Part shown: piece after piece, positions 1 through 6,004 of the stretch
Numbering within the stretch: position 1 is the stretch's first letter
Layout: each line of letters starts with the position of its first letter
Source: Streptococcus bovimastitidis
GTDB lineage: Bacteria; Bacillota; Bacilli; Lactobacillales; Streptococcaceae
DNA: 43,664 nt
Direction of reading: 5' to 3'
NCBI RefSeq assembly: GCF_001885095.1
Contig: NZ_LZDD01000005.1
Location: 1-43,664, forward strand
Notes under the pieces: model-generated
Seen by the model: the letters and a program-made list of their open reading frames with translations, nothing else
Databases searched by the model: none
Told to the model about the DNA's origin: nothing
Program-made: the position numbers and the translations under genes

Positions 1-194
1 CCACCGTCTTTTTCTTTAATGGCACATACTGGAATTCCTTTGTGAATAAGCGACTCGACAGTTTTCTCAACTTGCCGTTTGCTCATTCCAAAAACTCGCT
101 CAAACTCTTTTCTTGGTCGTGGATGTTCCATTCCGTGAGGAATAAAACAGAAAAATCGCAATTCTAAACTCGTTAATTTATCTTTTAATTTCAA
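1..194 (-). CDS. Phage protein with helix-turn-helix look, partial
   Basis: The frame is open from a TTG start at 194 to the window edge, so the C-terminus is missing. A GAGGAAAG ribosome site precedes the TTG. The start overlaps the stop of the upstream gene as TTGA, which suggests translational coupling. The visible 64 residues include RKEFERVFGMSKRQVEKT, a pattern like the recognition region of a winged-helix DNA-binding protein of phage early operons. I do not recognise a named family. Position next to a DnaD-type protein suggests a replication or regulatory role, which is inference. Confidence 0.55.
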   Translation of the reverse strand, partial: MKLKDKLTSLELRFFCFIPHGMEHPRPRKEFERVFGMSKRQVEKTVESLIHKGIPVCAIKEKDG

Positions 195-418
195 ATCACT
201 TTCCTCATTCTTTCATATCTGATTTTGTTGACTTCATCTGTCGTCATGCCTTTTGAGTATGCATATAAATTGATCCAGTTAAAATCAGGCTTTACACCGT
301 TTATTTCTTTATTGGCTGCACGATATTCAACAAATTTGTCATAATTTTGTCTTGTAATTTCTGCCCCAAACTCTTTTTTTATGAGTTTTGAAAATTCTTT
401 AAATAGCAAATCATTCAT
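191..418 (-). CDS. Hypothetical phage early protein, 75 aa
   Basis: A short, charged protein with no signal peptide or membrane segment. Its start overlaps the end of the DnaD-domain gene by 8 bp and its stop overlaps the start of the following gene, so it belongs to the leftward early operon. Residues around VEYRAANKEINGVKPDFNWI suggest a small helical protein, but I recognise no family and no catalytic motif. It is probably real because of the tight gene overlaps on both sides. Confidence 0.6.
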   Translation of the reverse strand: MNDLLFKEFSKLIKKEFGAEITRQNYDKFVEYRAANKEINGVKPDFNWINLYAYSKGMTTDEVNKIRYERMRKVI

Positions 419-779
419 AGTTATTACCTAATGCAAATTCTAAGAAGTCAGGGTCTTTGTAATCAGGATTTGACCACTCCGGAATATTTGACCCTATTTG
501 CTTTTGAAATTTACCTTGTTTTTTGTTTTCAAATTCAAGTCTTGAAATTTCTACTTTTTCAACAGTATCAATACCATTTGCTTTCCAGTTATTAAGCACT
601 CTATTCAAGTACCTGGTATTTTTTGCGTTATAGATAACTGTTTCTTTCAAGGCTTCGTTTATTACCTCAACCGGCATATTGTCTTCATCAATCCATTTTT
701 CAATATCTTCTATCTCAAATGGAGAAATGAGACGCATCCAGTTTTTTTGAAAGTTTTCGAATAATGTTTTTTTATCCAT
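411..779 (-). CDS. DnaD-like domain protein, C-terminal part of a phage replisome organiser
   Basis: The 122-residue product matches the DnaD/phage-associated C-terminal domain: the segment NTRYLNRVLNNWKANGIDTV fits the conserved (Y/R)YINKILNNWKxxGI pattern used to bind DNA and recruit helicase loaders. The N-terminal winged-helix half normally found in the same polypeptide lies in a separate frame upstream (920-1259), with a stop-rich linker between. A weak GAGAGG site precedes the ATG, so this half may still be translated. The frame continues upstream of the ATG with residues typical of a linker until a TAA, which suggests the ATG was once internal. Confidence 0.75.
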   Translation of the reverse strand: MDKKTLFENFQKNWMRLISPFEIEDIEKWIDEDNMPVEVINEALKETVIYNAKNTRYLNRVLNNWKANGIDTVEKVEISRLEFENKKQGKFQKQIGSNIPEWSNPDYKDPDFLEFALGNNYE

Positions 780-919
780 CTTTAGCCTCTCTAGCAGCTG
801 CTCCTTATTTGTTGTTAGTATTTATTTATTATTAGTATTTATTGTTAGTTAGTATTTATTAGTTGTTTAATTTGTTGATTAGCAATTTGCTAATGTGCAA
901 TTTGCTAATGTGCAAATCA
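780..919 (-). repeat. AT-rich repeat tract, decayed linker or phage origin iterons
   Basis: This 140 bp stretch has two tandem copies of a 15-nt unit (read on the minus strand, GCACATTAGCAAATT), an inverted pair ATTAGCAA/TTGCTAAT around 879-895, and several AATACTAA-type repeats. In one minus-strand frame the tandem copies read LHISKLHISK, like the repetitive linker of phage DnaD proteins, but stops interrupt it. Tandem repeats in initiator genes often serve as replication origins, so it may also be the phage origin. Confidence 0.5.
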
Positions 920-1259
920 CTAAGTAGCAAATTTGGTTTTTAACTGTTCAAACATTTCATCACTGATAGTTCTATCAGAACAAAAACGGTATACTTCTGT
1001 TCCGTATCTACCGCCAAGAGATTTGCGATAAGTTCTTATATATCCATGTTTTTCTAAAACTTTTAGCTGAGACCTGACAGCAGACACGCTATCTTGAGAT
1101 CTCCTAGCTAATTCTTCAGGGTATACACGCCACTCATCGGCATTTCTTAATATTGTCAGCAATAGGCCTTTTTCTTTGTTGAACAACCTCGTGTCATCTA
1201 CAAACTCATTGCTTACTGCCGTGTAACTACTTGTCGTGTTTTTGAAATATGTATTGCAT
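920..1259 (-). pseudogene. Winged-helix N-terminal half of the phage replication initiator, frameshifted
   Basis: From an ATG at 1259, preceded by AGGAGGT, translation reads ten codons and stops at 1227. In the neighbouring frame the sequence runs open from 1258 to 920 and encodes SYTAVSNEFVDDTRLFNKEK followed by a winged-helix domain, the hallmark of phage replisome organisers. The only in-frame start there is TTG at 1186, with no spaced ribosome site. A one-base change near 1240-1258 would join the good start to the domain. The domain then ends at TAG before the repeat tract instead of continuing into the DnaD half at 411-779. I read this as a broken gene; a sequencing error or functional splitting are alternatives. 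Confidence 0.65.
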
Positions 1260-1303
1260 TAAATGTTTACCTCCTAAAATGATATTTTCTTTAAGTTTGT
1301 ATG

Positions 1304-1312
1304 TGGTATAAT
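1304..1312 (+). promoter_or_regulatory. Extended -10 promoter for the rightward 167-aa gene
   Basis: TGGTATAAT at 1304-1312 is a good extended -10 element, 24 bp before the ATG at 1337. No good -35 is present at 17 bp. It gives this gene its own promoter, opposite to the surrounding early operon. Confidence 0.5.
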
Positions 1313-1336
1313 TGAAATAAAAATGTTGAGGTTGAG

Positions 1337-1840
1337 ATGAGTAACATTTTAAATTCATGGGATTTCTGGAATACTCTAATTGCTTCTCTAGCATTAATGG
1401 TTGCGCTCTATTCTGTTTGGTATACACGTAAAAGGGATAGAGTTTCTCTTGAGATAATAAATACTTGGTACGAAGAACCAGAAGGAAATCCTTTTTTTAT
1501 AGGTTTTAATATATTTAATAATTCTTCTACTGCTATCCGGATAACGAATGTTGAATTGCTAAATCTTGATAATAGCCCAGCGAGTGTTATCGATGGATAC
1601 GAGTATAAGTCTCCCGAGGATAATAATTATTGGTTATCTCCAGCATTTAATTTTAATCAATTTCAACAAGAGGTTGCATTTAAAGAAGATGAGATAATAC
1701 CATCAAATAAAGATACTCATTTCAAATATTACTTGAACCCTTTTTCTCCTGATATGAAAATCAAAGTTACTGCTGATCGGCCTATTAACCGCTGGTCCAA
1801 GTCAAAAACATTTTTAGTTCATTTTGTTAAGTCTGATTAA
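1337..1840 (+). CDS. Membrane-anchored hypothetical protein, moron-like
   Basis: The 167-residue product has one N-terminal transmembrane segment (about residues 12-28, LIASLALMVALYSVWY) followed by a basic turn and a 130-residue domain rich in beta-strand and Asn, consistent with an Ig-like fold. A TGAGGT ribosome site and an extended -10 promoter serve it alone. It is the only rightward gene inside a leftward block, the arrangement of phage morons expressed from the prophage. Morons often alter the host surface or block superinfection; that role is inference. No named family is recognised. Confidence 0.7.
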   Translation: MSNILNSWDFWNTLIASLALMVALYSVWYTRKRDRVSLEIINTWYEEPEGNPFFIGFNIFNNSSTAIRITNVELLNLDNSPASVIDGYEYKSPEDNNYWLSPAFNFNQFQQEVAFKEDEIIPSNKDTHFKYYLNPFSPDMKIKVTADRPINRWSKSKTFLVHFVKSD

Positions 1841-1897
1841 AATAATAATGTTCATAATAAGATGTATTAGTAATAAAATAAAAATAGCCACTTGCAT
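1814..1897 (-). CDS. Small hydrophobic peptide, 27 aa
   Basis: An ATG at 1897 follows a strong AGGAGGAGG ribosome site with good spacing. The 27 residues are almost entirely hydrophobic (VAIFILLLIHLIMNIIILI), enough for one membrane span, and end RLNKMN. It lies 12 bp after the preceding leftward gene and overlaps the 3' end of the convergent 167-aa gene. The ribosome site and gene spacing support a real gene; the short length keeps confidence modest. Confidence 0.45.
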   Translation of the reverse strand: MQVAIFILLLIHLIMNIIILIRLNKMN

Positions 1898-1909
1898 AAT
1901 GTCCTCCTC

Positions 1910-2140
1910 CTAAAATGGTTTATCTACGCCCCAAGTTTTCTTTCCGCACGAACCTTTTGTCGGAGGTTCGATAAAGTCAGTTCTTTTTGGTTTTTCGACT
2001 TTTCGAATAACTAAGTTATTGTCTATTACTGTTTGCATTGTTCGCTCAATCGTTTTTTGATTGCTATTGCGATTGCCTAAGTAAGCTATTACCGCAATTC
2101 CAATCAGGATGATTAGTGCAGTCATTGGATTTTCTGTCAT
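1910..2140 (-). CDS. Small single-span membrane protein of phage early region
   Basis: The 76-residue product has one N-terminal hydrophobic segment (about residues 7-21, ALIILIGIAVIAYL) and a soluble basic tail ending in a Cys-containing GSCGKKTWGV segment. A GAGGAG-type ribosome site precedes the ATG. It sits between the DUF771 gene and a 27-residue membrane peptide, so two small membrane proteins are adjacent. Proteins of this size and topology are common in streptococcal phage early operons with no assigned function. Confidence 0.6.
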   Translation of the reverse strand: MTENPMTALIILIGIAVIAYLGNRNSNQKTIERTMQTVIDNNLVIRKVEKPKRTDFIEPPTKGSCGKKTWGVDKPF

Positions 2141-2156
2141 TTTCTACTCCTCTTAT

Positions 2157-2174
2157 AAGACCCGTCCAGAAGTC
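2157..2174 (+). repeat. 18-nt repeat, copy 1
   Basis: AAGACCCGTCCAGAAGTC here matches 6026-6043 (AAGACCCGTCCAAAAGTC) at 17 of 18 positions in the same orientation. This copy lies in the 34 bp gap just downstream of the DUF771 stop. Confidence 0.6.
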
Positions 2175-2429
2175 TTAATAGTTACCGTTTAACCAAGCTA
2201 ATACTTCAGCTTTTTTCCACCGCTTTGCTGGTAGTTCTTTTGGAAATGTAGGATCATAACGGTAATAGTTATCAAATGTGGTCGGACTAAGGTTCATTTT
2301 GTTGCAAACTTCTTCCCTCGTCCAAAGCGTTGCATTTAATTCTTCAGTCTTTAATCGGACAATGTCATTAGTCACAGATTCAATCTGTTCTCTTATCCAG
2401 TCAGATAATTTTTTGAAAATATCGTCCAT
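2175..2429 (-). CDS. DUF771-type phage DNA-binding protein
   Basis: The 84-residue product has an N-terminal amphipathic helix (residues 1-30) followed by a helix-turn-helix region WTREEVCNKMNLSPTTFDNY and the closing segment PAKRWKKAEVLAWL. This layout matches the DUF771 family of small phage proteins, which resemble excisionase-type winged helices reading a substrate strand through the conserved KRWKK segment. It lies in the leftward operon after the Cro-like genes. A regulatory or recombination-directionality role is plausible but not shown. Confidence 0.7.
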   Translation of the reverse strand: MDDIFKKLSDWIREQIESVTNDIVRLKTEELNATLWTREEVCNKMNLSPTTFDNYYRYDPTFPKELPAKRWKKAEVLAWLNGNY

Positions 2430-2442
2430 TTTTCCCCTTTCG

Positions 2443-2499
2443 TGGTATAATACTTGTAAATTAATTTTGTTCTGAGTCCGATTGCCGTCGGACTTTTTT
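2443..2499 (+). ncRNA. Candidate short phage RNA (promoter plus terminator, no ORF)
   Basis: A TGGTATAAT extended -10 element at 2443-2451 on the plus strand is followed after 23 bp by a perfect terminator (stem AGTCCGA/TCGGACT at 2475-2494, then six T). An RNA starting near 2458 would be about 42 nt with no reading frame. It points against the surrounding leftward genes and starts just upstream of the DUF771 coding region. No -35 is visible. Its existence is inferred from the paired signals. Confidence 0.4.
2475..2499 (+). terminator. Rho-independent terminator inside the leftward operon
   Basis: A 7-bp perfect stem AGTCCGA (2475-2481) and TCGGACT (2488-2494) with a 6-nt loop is followed by a T run to 2499. 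The T run makes it a plus-strand terminator, although no long plus-strand gene precedes it. Confidence 0.6.
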
Positions 2500-2502
2500 G
2501 TG

Positions 2503-2706
2503 TTATCTGAATTCGTCTAAACTGACATCAAGTGCATTAGCGATTTTTCCCATTTTTGCGAAACCAGGGTCATGATTTTTAATATTTTCGATATTTCTAC
2601 GACCAAGACCTGTTATCTCTCCTAGTGATTCTATTGACTGGTTTTTATCTTTCAAAATTTTTTTGAATTTTTGCCAGTCAACCCCAAAATATTGTGTTTT
2701 TTCCAT
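2503..2706 (-). CDS. Small helix-turn-helix phage regulator
   Basis: The 67-residue product contains an XRE-like helix-turn-helix: KNQSIESLGEITGLGRRNIE, then a second helix pair ending ALDVSLDEF, the typical last helix of Cro/CI DNA-binding domains. It follows the Cro-like gene by 36 bp, and a perfect copy of the putative operator (2727-2742) lies in between. A weak AAAGGAAA ribosome site precedes the ATG. It is likely a second early regulator; its target is unknown. Confidence 0.7.
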   Translation of the reverse strand: MEKTQYFGVDWQKFKKILKDKNQSIESLGEITGLGRRNIENIKNHDPGFAKMGKIANALDVSLDEFR

Positions 2707-2726
2707 TTGATTTCCTTTATGTTTTT

Positions 2727-2742
2727 GTTTAACGTGTTAAAC
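2727..2742. promoter_or_regulatory. Putative repressor operator, copy 1
   Basis: GTTTAACGTGTTAAAC is an inverted repeat (arms GTTTAAC/GTTAAAC, 2-nt centre). Its reverse complement is identical over all 16 bp to 3567-3582. It directly abuts the stop of the Cro-like gene and precedes the next regulator gene. Confidence 0.6.
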
Positions 2743-2937
2743 TTATTGGTTAAAAAAATATCCAACTTTTACTTCTAAGGCGTTAGCTAATTTTTTTAAA
2801 GTGCTTAATTTTACTGTTGTTGATTTTTGTGTTTCAAGAAGCGAAATGGTTGTTCTGGAAACTCCTGATTTGTCCGCAAGTTCTTCTTGCGACATATTTT
2901 TTTCTTCTCGCAATTCTTTTATTGCAATTTTTTCCAA
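2743..2937 (-). CDS. Cro-like XRE-family repressor
   Basis: The 64-residue product is essentially one helix-turn-helix domain: MSQEELADKSGVSRTTISLL, with the closing LKKLANALEVKVGYFF, a canonical XRE/Cro sequence. An AAAGGAGA ribosome site precedes the ATG. It is the first gene of the leftward early block and faces the lysogeny genes, so it fits the Cro role in the lysis-lysogeny switch. Unusually, a complete rightward gene and a broken leftward gene separate it from the CI-like repressor, so the two do not share one short operator region. Confidence 0.8.
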   Translation of the reverse strand: MEKIAIKELREEKNMSQEELADKSGVSRTTISLLETQKSTTVKLSTLKKLANALEVKVGYFFNQ

Positions 2938-2977
2938 ATGTTTTCTCCTTTCTATTTATTAAAGTTTATTTTGGTAG

Positions 2978-2983
2978 TATAAT
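2978..2983 (+). promoter_or_regulatory. -10 element ahead of the rightward 114-aa gene
   Basis: TATAAT at 2978-2983 lies 23 bp before the ATG at 3007. The -35 region is poor. On the minus strand the overlapping TATACT could serve the Cro-like gene, so divergent transcription may share this spot. Confidence 0.35.
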
Positions 2984-3006
2984 CATCTCGAAAGGAGGTG
3001 ATTAAG

Positions 3007-3351
3007 ATGGATAATTTAACAAATGATGCTAAGTTTTTAATTAGTTCAATGTATGCTACTTATATCAAACGTCGCAAAGAAAATGTCTCCAAAGAAGAAT
3101 CAAGAAATTTTCAAAGCATAGATTATATCAAAGAAAATATTATGCCAGAATGGACGTATGACGATATTTTAGATACATGTTTTGAACTAAAACGTCATGG
3201 TTATATTTCTGGAACAGCTGGTAATGATACTTTATATTTAGTAAGCATTACAACTGATGCTATTGCAGAATTAGAGGTTAGCTTCAAGGACAAGTTGGAC
3301 GTTGTACTTGATTATGTTGGAAAAATTAAAAATCTTATTCCTTTTATTTAG
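3007..3351 (+). CDS. YjcQ-like phage winged-helix protein
   Basis: The ATG at 3007 is chosen because AAAGGAGGTG ends 6 nt before it; the earlier GTG overlaps the ribosome site. The 114-residue product has a helical N-terminus and the segment YDDILDTCFELKRHGYISG followed by a beta hairpin and a long C-terminal helix, resembling YjcQ-type winged-helix proteins found in prophages. It lies between the Cro-like and CI-like genes but is transcribed rightward. A DNA-binding or regulatory role is inference. Its 3' end overlaps a broken convergent gene by 8 bp. Confidence 0.65.
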   Translation: MDNLTNDAKFLISSMYATYIKRRKENVSKEESRNFQSIDYIKENIMPEWTYDDILDTCFELKRHGYISGTAGNDTLYLVSITTDAIAELEVSFKDKLDVVLDYVGKIKNLIPFI

Positions 3352-3511
3352 GTTTTTTCATCATTCCGAATGGGTCGTCTTGGATATCTTTTAGGAGAGT
3401 TTCCATTTGTTCCATTTTTTATTTTAATTCTTCTCGATGAGAATTTTGAGCTTTGAATTCAGTTGCAATGGATCCAAGGCTTTTTGCGATACTTGATAAA
3501 ATTTCTTTCAT
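3344..3511 (-). pseudogene. Small phage protein with internal stop codon
   Basis: From an ATG at 3511, behind a strong AAGGAGGAG site, translation gives MKEILSSIAKSLGSIATEFK and ends at a TAA at codon 31 (3419-3421). In the same frame it resumes at once (KMEQMETLLKDIQDDPFGMM) and ends at codon 56. A single C-to-T change (CAA to TAA) explains the break, giving an original protein of about 55 residues with a coiled-coil pattern. It lies next to the repressor promoter region. The 30-residue truncated peptide may still be made. Its function is unknown. Confidence 0.6.
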
Positions 3512-3566
3512 AACTTCTCCTCCTTTCTAATTTTTAGATTTATTAGCTTTCTTAAGCTTGAGTTTA

Positions 3567-3582
3567 GTTTAACACGTTAAAC
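3567..3582. promoter_or_regulatory. Putative repressor operator, copy 2
   Basis: GTTTAACACGTTAAAC is the exact reverse complement of 2727-2742. It lies 32 bp before the -35 of the repressor promoter. A degenerate half-site (GTATTAAAC, 3597-3605) follows. The site fits binding by the CI-like or Cro-like protein. Confidence 0.6.
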
Positions 3583-3613
3583 GTAACTTGTCAAGCGTAT
3601 TAAACAAAAAATA

Positions 3614-3642
3614 TTGATTTTTTTATTTTTACGTTGTATAAT
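3614..3642 (+). promoter_or_regulatory. Promoter of the CI-like repressor operon
   Basis: TTGATT (3614-3619) and TATAAT (3637-3642) are separated by 17 bp. The promoter is 29 bp upstream of the TTG start of the repressor gene and would also drive the membrane nuclease gene. Confidence 0.7.
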
Positions 3643-3670
3643 AGATTAAACAATATAAGGAGGGTTTATT

Positions 3671-4462
3671 TTGAAGCTTGGAGAAATAATAAAAGAATAT
3701 AGAGACGAACACAAACTATCTATGGATGCATTTGCTAAGAAGTCGGGTATGACAAAAGGCTATATTTCAATGCTTGAAAAAAATGAACATCCCAAATCAA
3801 AAAAACCAATCATACCTACTAATGAAACAATTTCAAAAGTAGCTAAAGGAATAGGTGTTGATATTGATACGATTTTAGAAAAATTAGACCCCGAACAAGA
3901 AATTCAAATGAATGTTTCTCCAAAAGATATGAGCAAGAAAACTCCTTCTAACATCACACCTCTCCTATCTTCTCAACCTGAAATCACACAAATCTACAAC
4001 ACACTTAGTCAAGACAGTAAAACTAAACTTCTTAAATATGCTAAATTACTCCAAGAAGCTGATAGTATTGAATACTATGAAGTTATCGCAACTACTAAAT
4101 TATCAGCTGGTCTTGGATATGCTTTCAATGAATACGACCAAGAACGTGTTTATGTTGCTAACAGACCGCCTAAGCACGATTTAGCGTCATTTGTTTATGG
4201 AGACTCAATGGAGCCTAAATTCCAAAGCGGTGAGCTTGTTTATTTAGTTGATAAGGGTCTATCTAGCTACGACGGGGAAATTTGTGCTGTTGCTTATGAC
4301 GGAGATACATTTATCAAGAGAGTGTATACAGAAGCTGGAAAATTAAGATTAGTTTCACTCAATCCTAAGTATGAAGATATTATTATTGACTTTCCGCCTG
4401 CGGATGGCGAATTCATTCGCATTTATGAGGTTGTTGGATCAGATATGACCGTACCAATTTAA
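3671..4462 (+). CDS. CI/LexA-type prophage repressor with self-cleaving S24 domain
   Basis: The 263-residue product has an XRE helix-turn-helix (residues 5-70), a linker, and a peptidase S24 domain. The catalytic Ser179 (YGDSMEP) and Lys216 (DTFIKR) are present, and A146-G147 (LSAGLG) fits the RecA-stimulated self-cleavage site. It therefore should be inactivated in the SOS response and release the early operon. The start is TTG, behind AGGAGGG. The next gene (membrane nuclease) follows after 62 bp, so immunity and the putative exclusion nuclease are probably co-transcribed. A weak hairpin at 4467-4486 could attenuate read-through. Confidence 0.9.
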   Translation: MKLGEIIKEYRDEHKLSMDAFAKKSGMTKGYISMLEKNEHPKSKKPIIPTNETISKVAKGIGVDIDTILEKLDPEQEIQMNVSPKDMSKKTPSNITPLLSSQPEITQIYNTLSQDSKTKLLKYAKLLQEADSIEYYEVIATTKLSAGLGYAFNEYDQERVYVANRPPKHDLASFVYGDSMEPKFQSGELVYLVDKGLSSYDGEICAVAYDGDTFIKRVYTEAGKLRLVSLNPKYEDIIIDFPPADGEFIRIYEVVGSDMTVPI

Positions 4463-4524
4463 AAACCACCGCAATGAAGCGATGGTCATTGAAGAATTTA
4501 AAAATTTAATTTGAGGTGATAAAA

Positions 4525-5886
4525 ATGAACAATGAAAGTAACACAAAACTACCATTTTATTACAGAATTTGGTTTATATCAATATTATTTTTGATTGCAC
4601 CAGCAACACTATATATAACAGCAATTTTAGGAGCTGGTTTAATGGTTCAATTTAGACGAGAATACCTAATGGTTTCTGGAGATTTGGCTATTAAGTATAA
4701 AGAATTCGAAGAGTCTAAAATAACAGCAGATGAGATTAGAGAAGAAGCTAATACATATCGTGAGAATGTAAAAAATGAAGCTGATAAATATAAAAGAGAT
4801 ATTGAAGACTCTCTTGAAGAAATAAAAAGAGAGAAAGCTGAAATTGATTTATATATTTCAGAAAAAGCTGATCAATCTCTGTTTGCTCAAACTACTGTTG
4901 ATTTTACAGACGGTATTACATCAAATGAAATAAAAAACACTTTATCAATGCAACAGCTTGAAGAAAAACAAATAATAAAAGATGGACTTGCCGTATTAGA
5001 TAGTGGTCGAAATACAAAATCAAGCTTTAACAAACAATCAAAACAGCTATTACGTGCCTTTAATTCAGAAGCTGATTACTATCTATCAAATGTAACCATT
5101 AAAAATGTTGATAATTTTAGAAATAAGATTTCAAAAGCTTATGAAACATTAAATAAGATGTTTGAAATTGATAATGTTCAATTGAACCAAAAGTTACTAA
5201 CTTCTAAATTAAAACAGCTTGATATCATGTATCAGTATCAAAGACAAATTGAAGTTGAAAAAGAATTATTAAAAGCTCAAAAAGAAGAGATTAGAGAGCA
5301 ACAAAAAGTTGAAAAAGAAATACAAGATCAAAAGAGAAAGATTGAAAAGGAAGAACAACAATTTAATAATGAGATAAATAAATTGTTGAAATACTTAAAT
5401 GGCGCAAATAACGAAGTTGAACAAAACATTTATGCTGATAAAATAAAAGAGTTAGAAGAAAAAATAAAACTATTAGAGAAAGACAAACAAAATGTATTAG
5501 AAAGGGAGTCCAACACTAGAGCTGGGTATGTTTACATTATTTCTAATATAGGTTCATTTGGTGAGAATGTATATAAGATTGGTATGACAAGAAGACTTGA
5601 ACCGATGGATAGAATAAATGAGCTTGGTAGTGCGTCTGTTCCATTCCCATTTGATGTACATGCATTAATTTTTAGTGAGGATGCACCTCATCTAGAAAAT
5701 ACCCTTCATAATTATTTTAGAGATAAGGAATTAAATAAAGTAAATACTCGTAAAGAGTTCTTTAAAGTTGATTTACAAGAAATCAAAGAAGTGGTACTAA
5801 AAGAGCATAATAACACCGTACATTTTACAGATTTAGCTGTGGCAGAACAATACTACGAATCAATTAAAAATGATACAGCGGCTTAA
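4525..5886 (+). CDS. Membrane-anchored DUF4041 GIY-YIG nuclease, SNIPE-like
   Basis: The ATG at 4525 is chosen over the GTG at 4516, which overlaps the GAGGTGAT ribosome site. The 453-residue product has hydrophobic membrane segment(s) at residues 12-42, a long coiled coil (55-120), a central region resembling DUF4041 (about 150-320, with a second coiled coil) and a C-terminal T5orf172/GIY-YIG-type domain: GYVYIIS (334-340), YKIGMT (350-355), Arg363 and Glu391 with N396. This order matches SNIPE, a described inner-membrane nuclease that cleaves phage DNA during injection. It lies between the repressor and integrase, so it would be made in the lysogen and could act as superinfection exclusion. 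Anti-phage activity here is inference. Confidence 0.8.
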   Translation: MNNESNTKLPFYYRIWFISILFLIAPATLYITAILGAGLMVQFRREYLMVSGDLAIKYKEFEESKITADEIREEANTYRENVKNEADKYKRDIEDSLEEIKREKAEIDLYISEKADQSLFAQTTVDFTDGITSNEIKNTLSMQQLEEKQIIKDGLAVLDSGRNTKSSFNKQSKQLLRAFNSEADYYLSNVTIKNVDNFRNKISKAYETLNKMFEIDNVQLNQKLLTSKLKQLDIMYQYQRQIEVEKELLKAQKEEIREQQKVEKEIQDQKRKIEKEEQQFNNEINKLLKYLNGANNEVEQNIYADKIKELEEKIKLLEKDKQNVLERESNTRAGYVYIISNIGSFGENVYKIGMTRRLEPMDRINELGSASVPFPFDVHALIFSEDAPHLENTLHNYFRDKELNKVNTRKEFFKVDLQEIKEVVLKEHNNTVHFTDLAVAEQYYESIKNDTAA

Positions 5887-5890
5887 ATAA

Positions 5891-5978
5891 AAAAAGACCT
5901 ACACAGCGCCGGCAAGCAAACGTGTAGGTCAAGTTGAAAATAGTAAAAACCTTACTTTTCGTAGGTCTTTTTACTATA
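5891..5978 (+). terminator. Alternative hairpins between nuclease gene and integrase
   Basis: GACCTACAC (5896-5904) can pair with GTGTAGGTC (5922-5930). The same GACCTAC with its A-run can instead pair with GTAGGTC plus T-run at 5961-5972. A third hairpin joins AGTAAAAA (5942-5949) with TTTTTACT (5968-5975). These pairings exclude one another, so the region may terminate or attenuate transcription into the integrase gene. Confidence 0.55.
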
Positions 5979-6004
5979 CCCATTTTACCACAAAAAAGGG
6001 GGTG

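Noticed and set aside
1227..1427. Leftward frame of 66 codons
   Set aside because: Most of it overlaps the well-supported rightward gene at 1337 and lacks a ribosome site at its far start. Only its last ten codons, from the ATG at 1259, have a good site, and these are treated as the broken initiator start.
5895..5930. CRISPR-like or riboswitch-like structure
   Set aside because: The repeats are only the arms of hairpins; there are no regularly spaced identical repeats anywhere in the window and no known riboswitch core.
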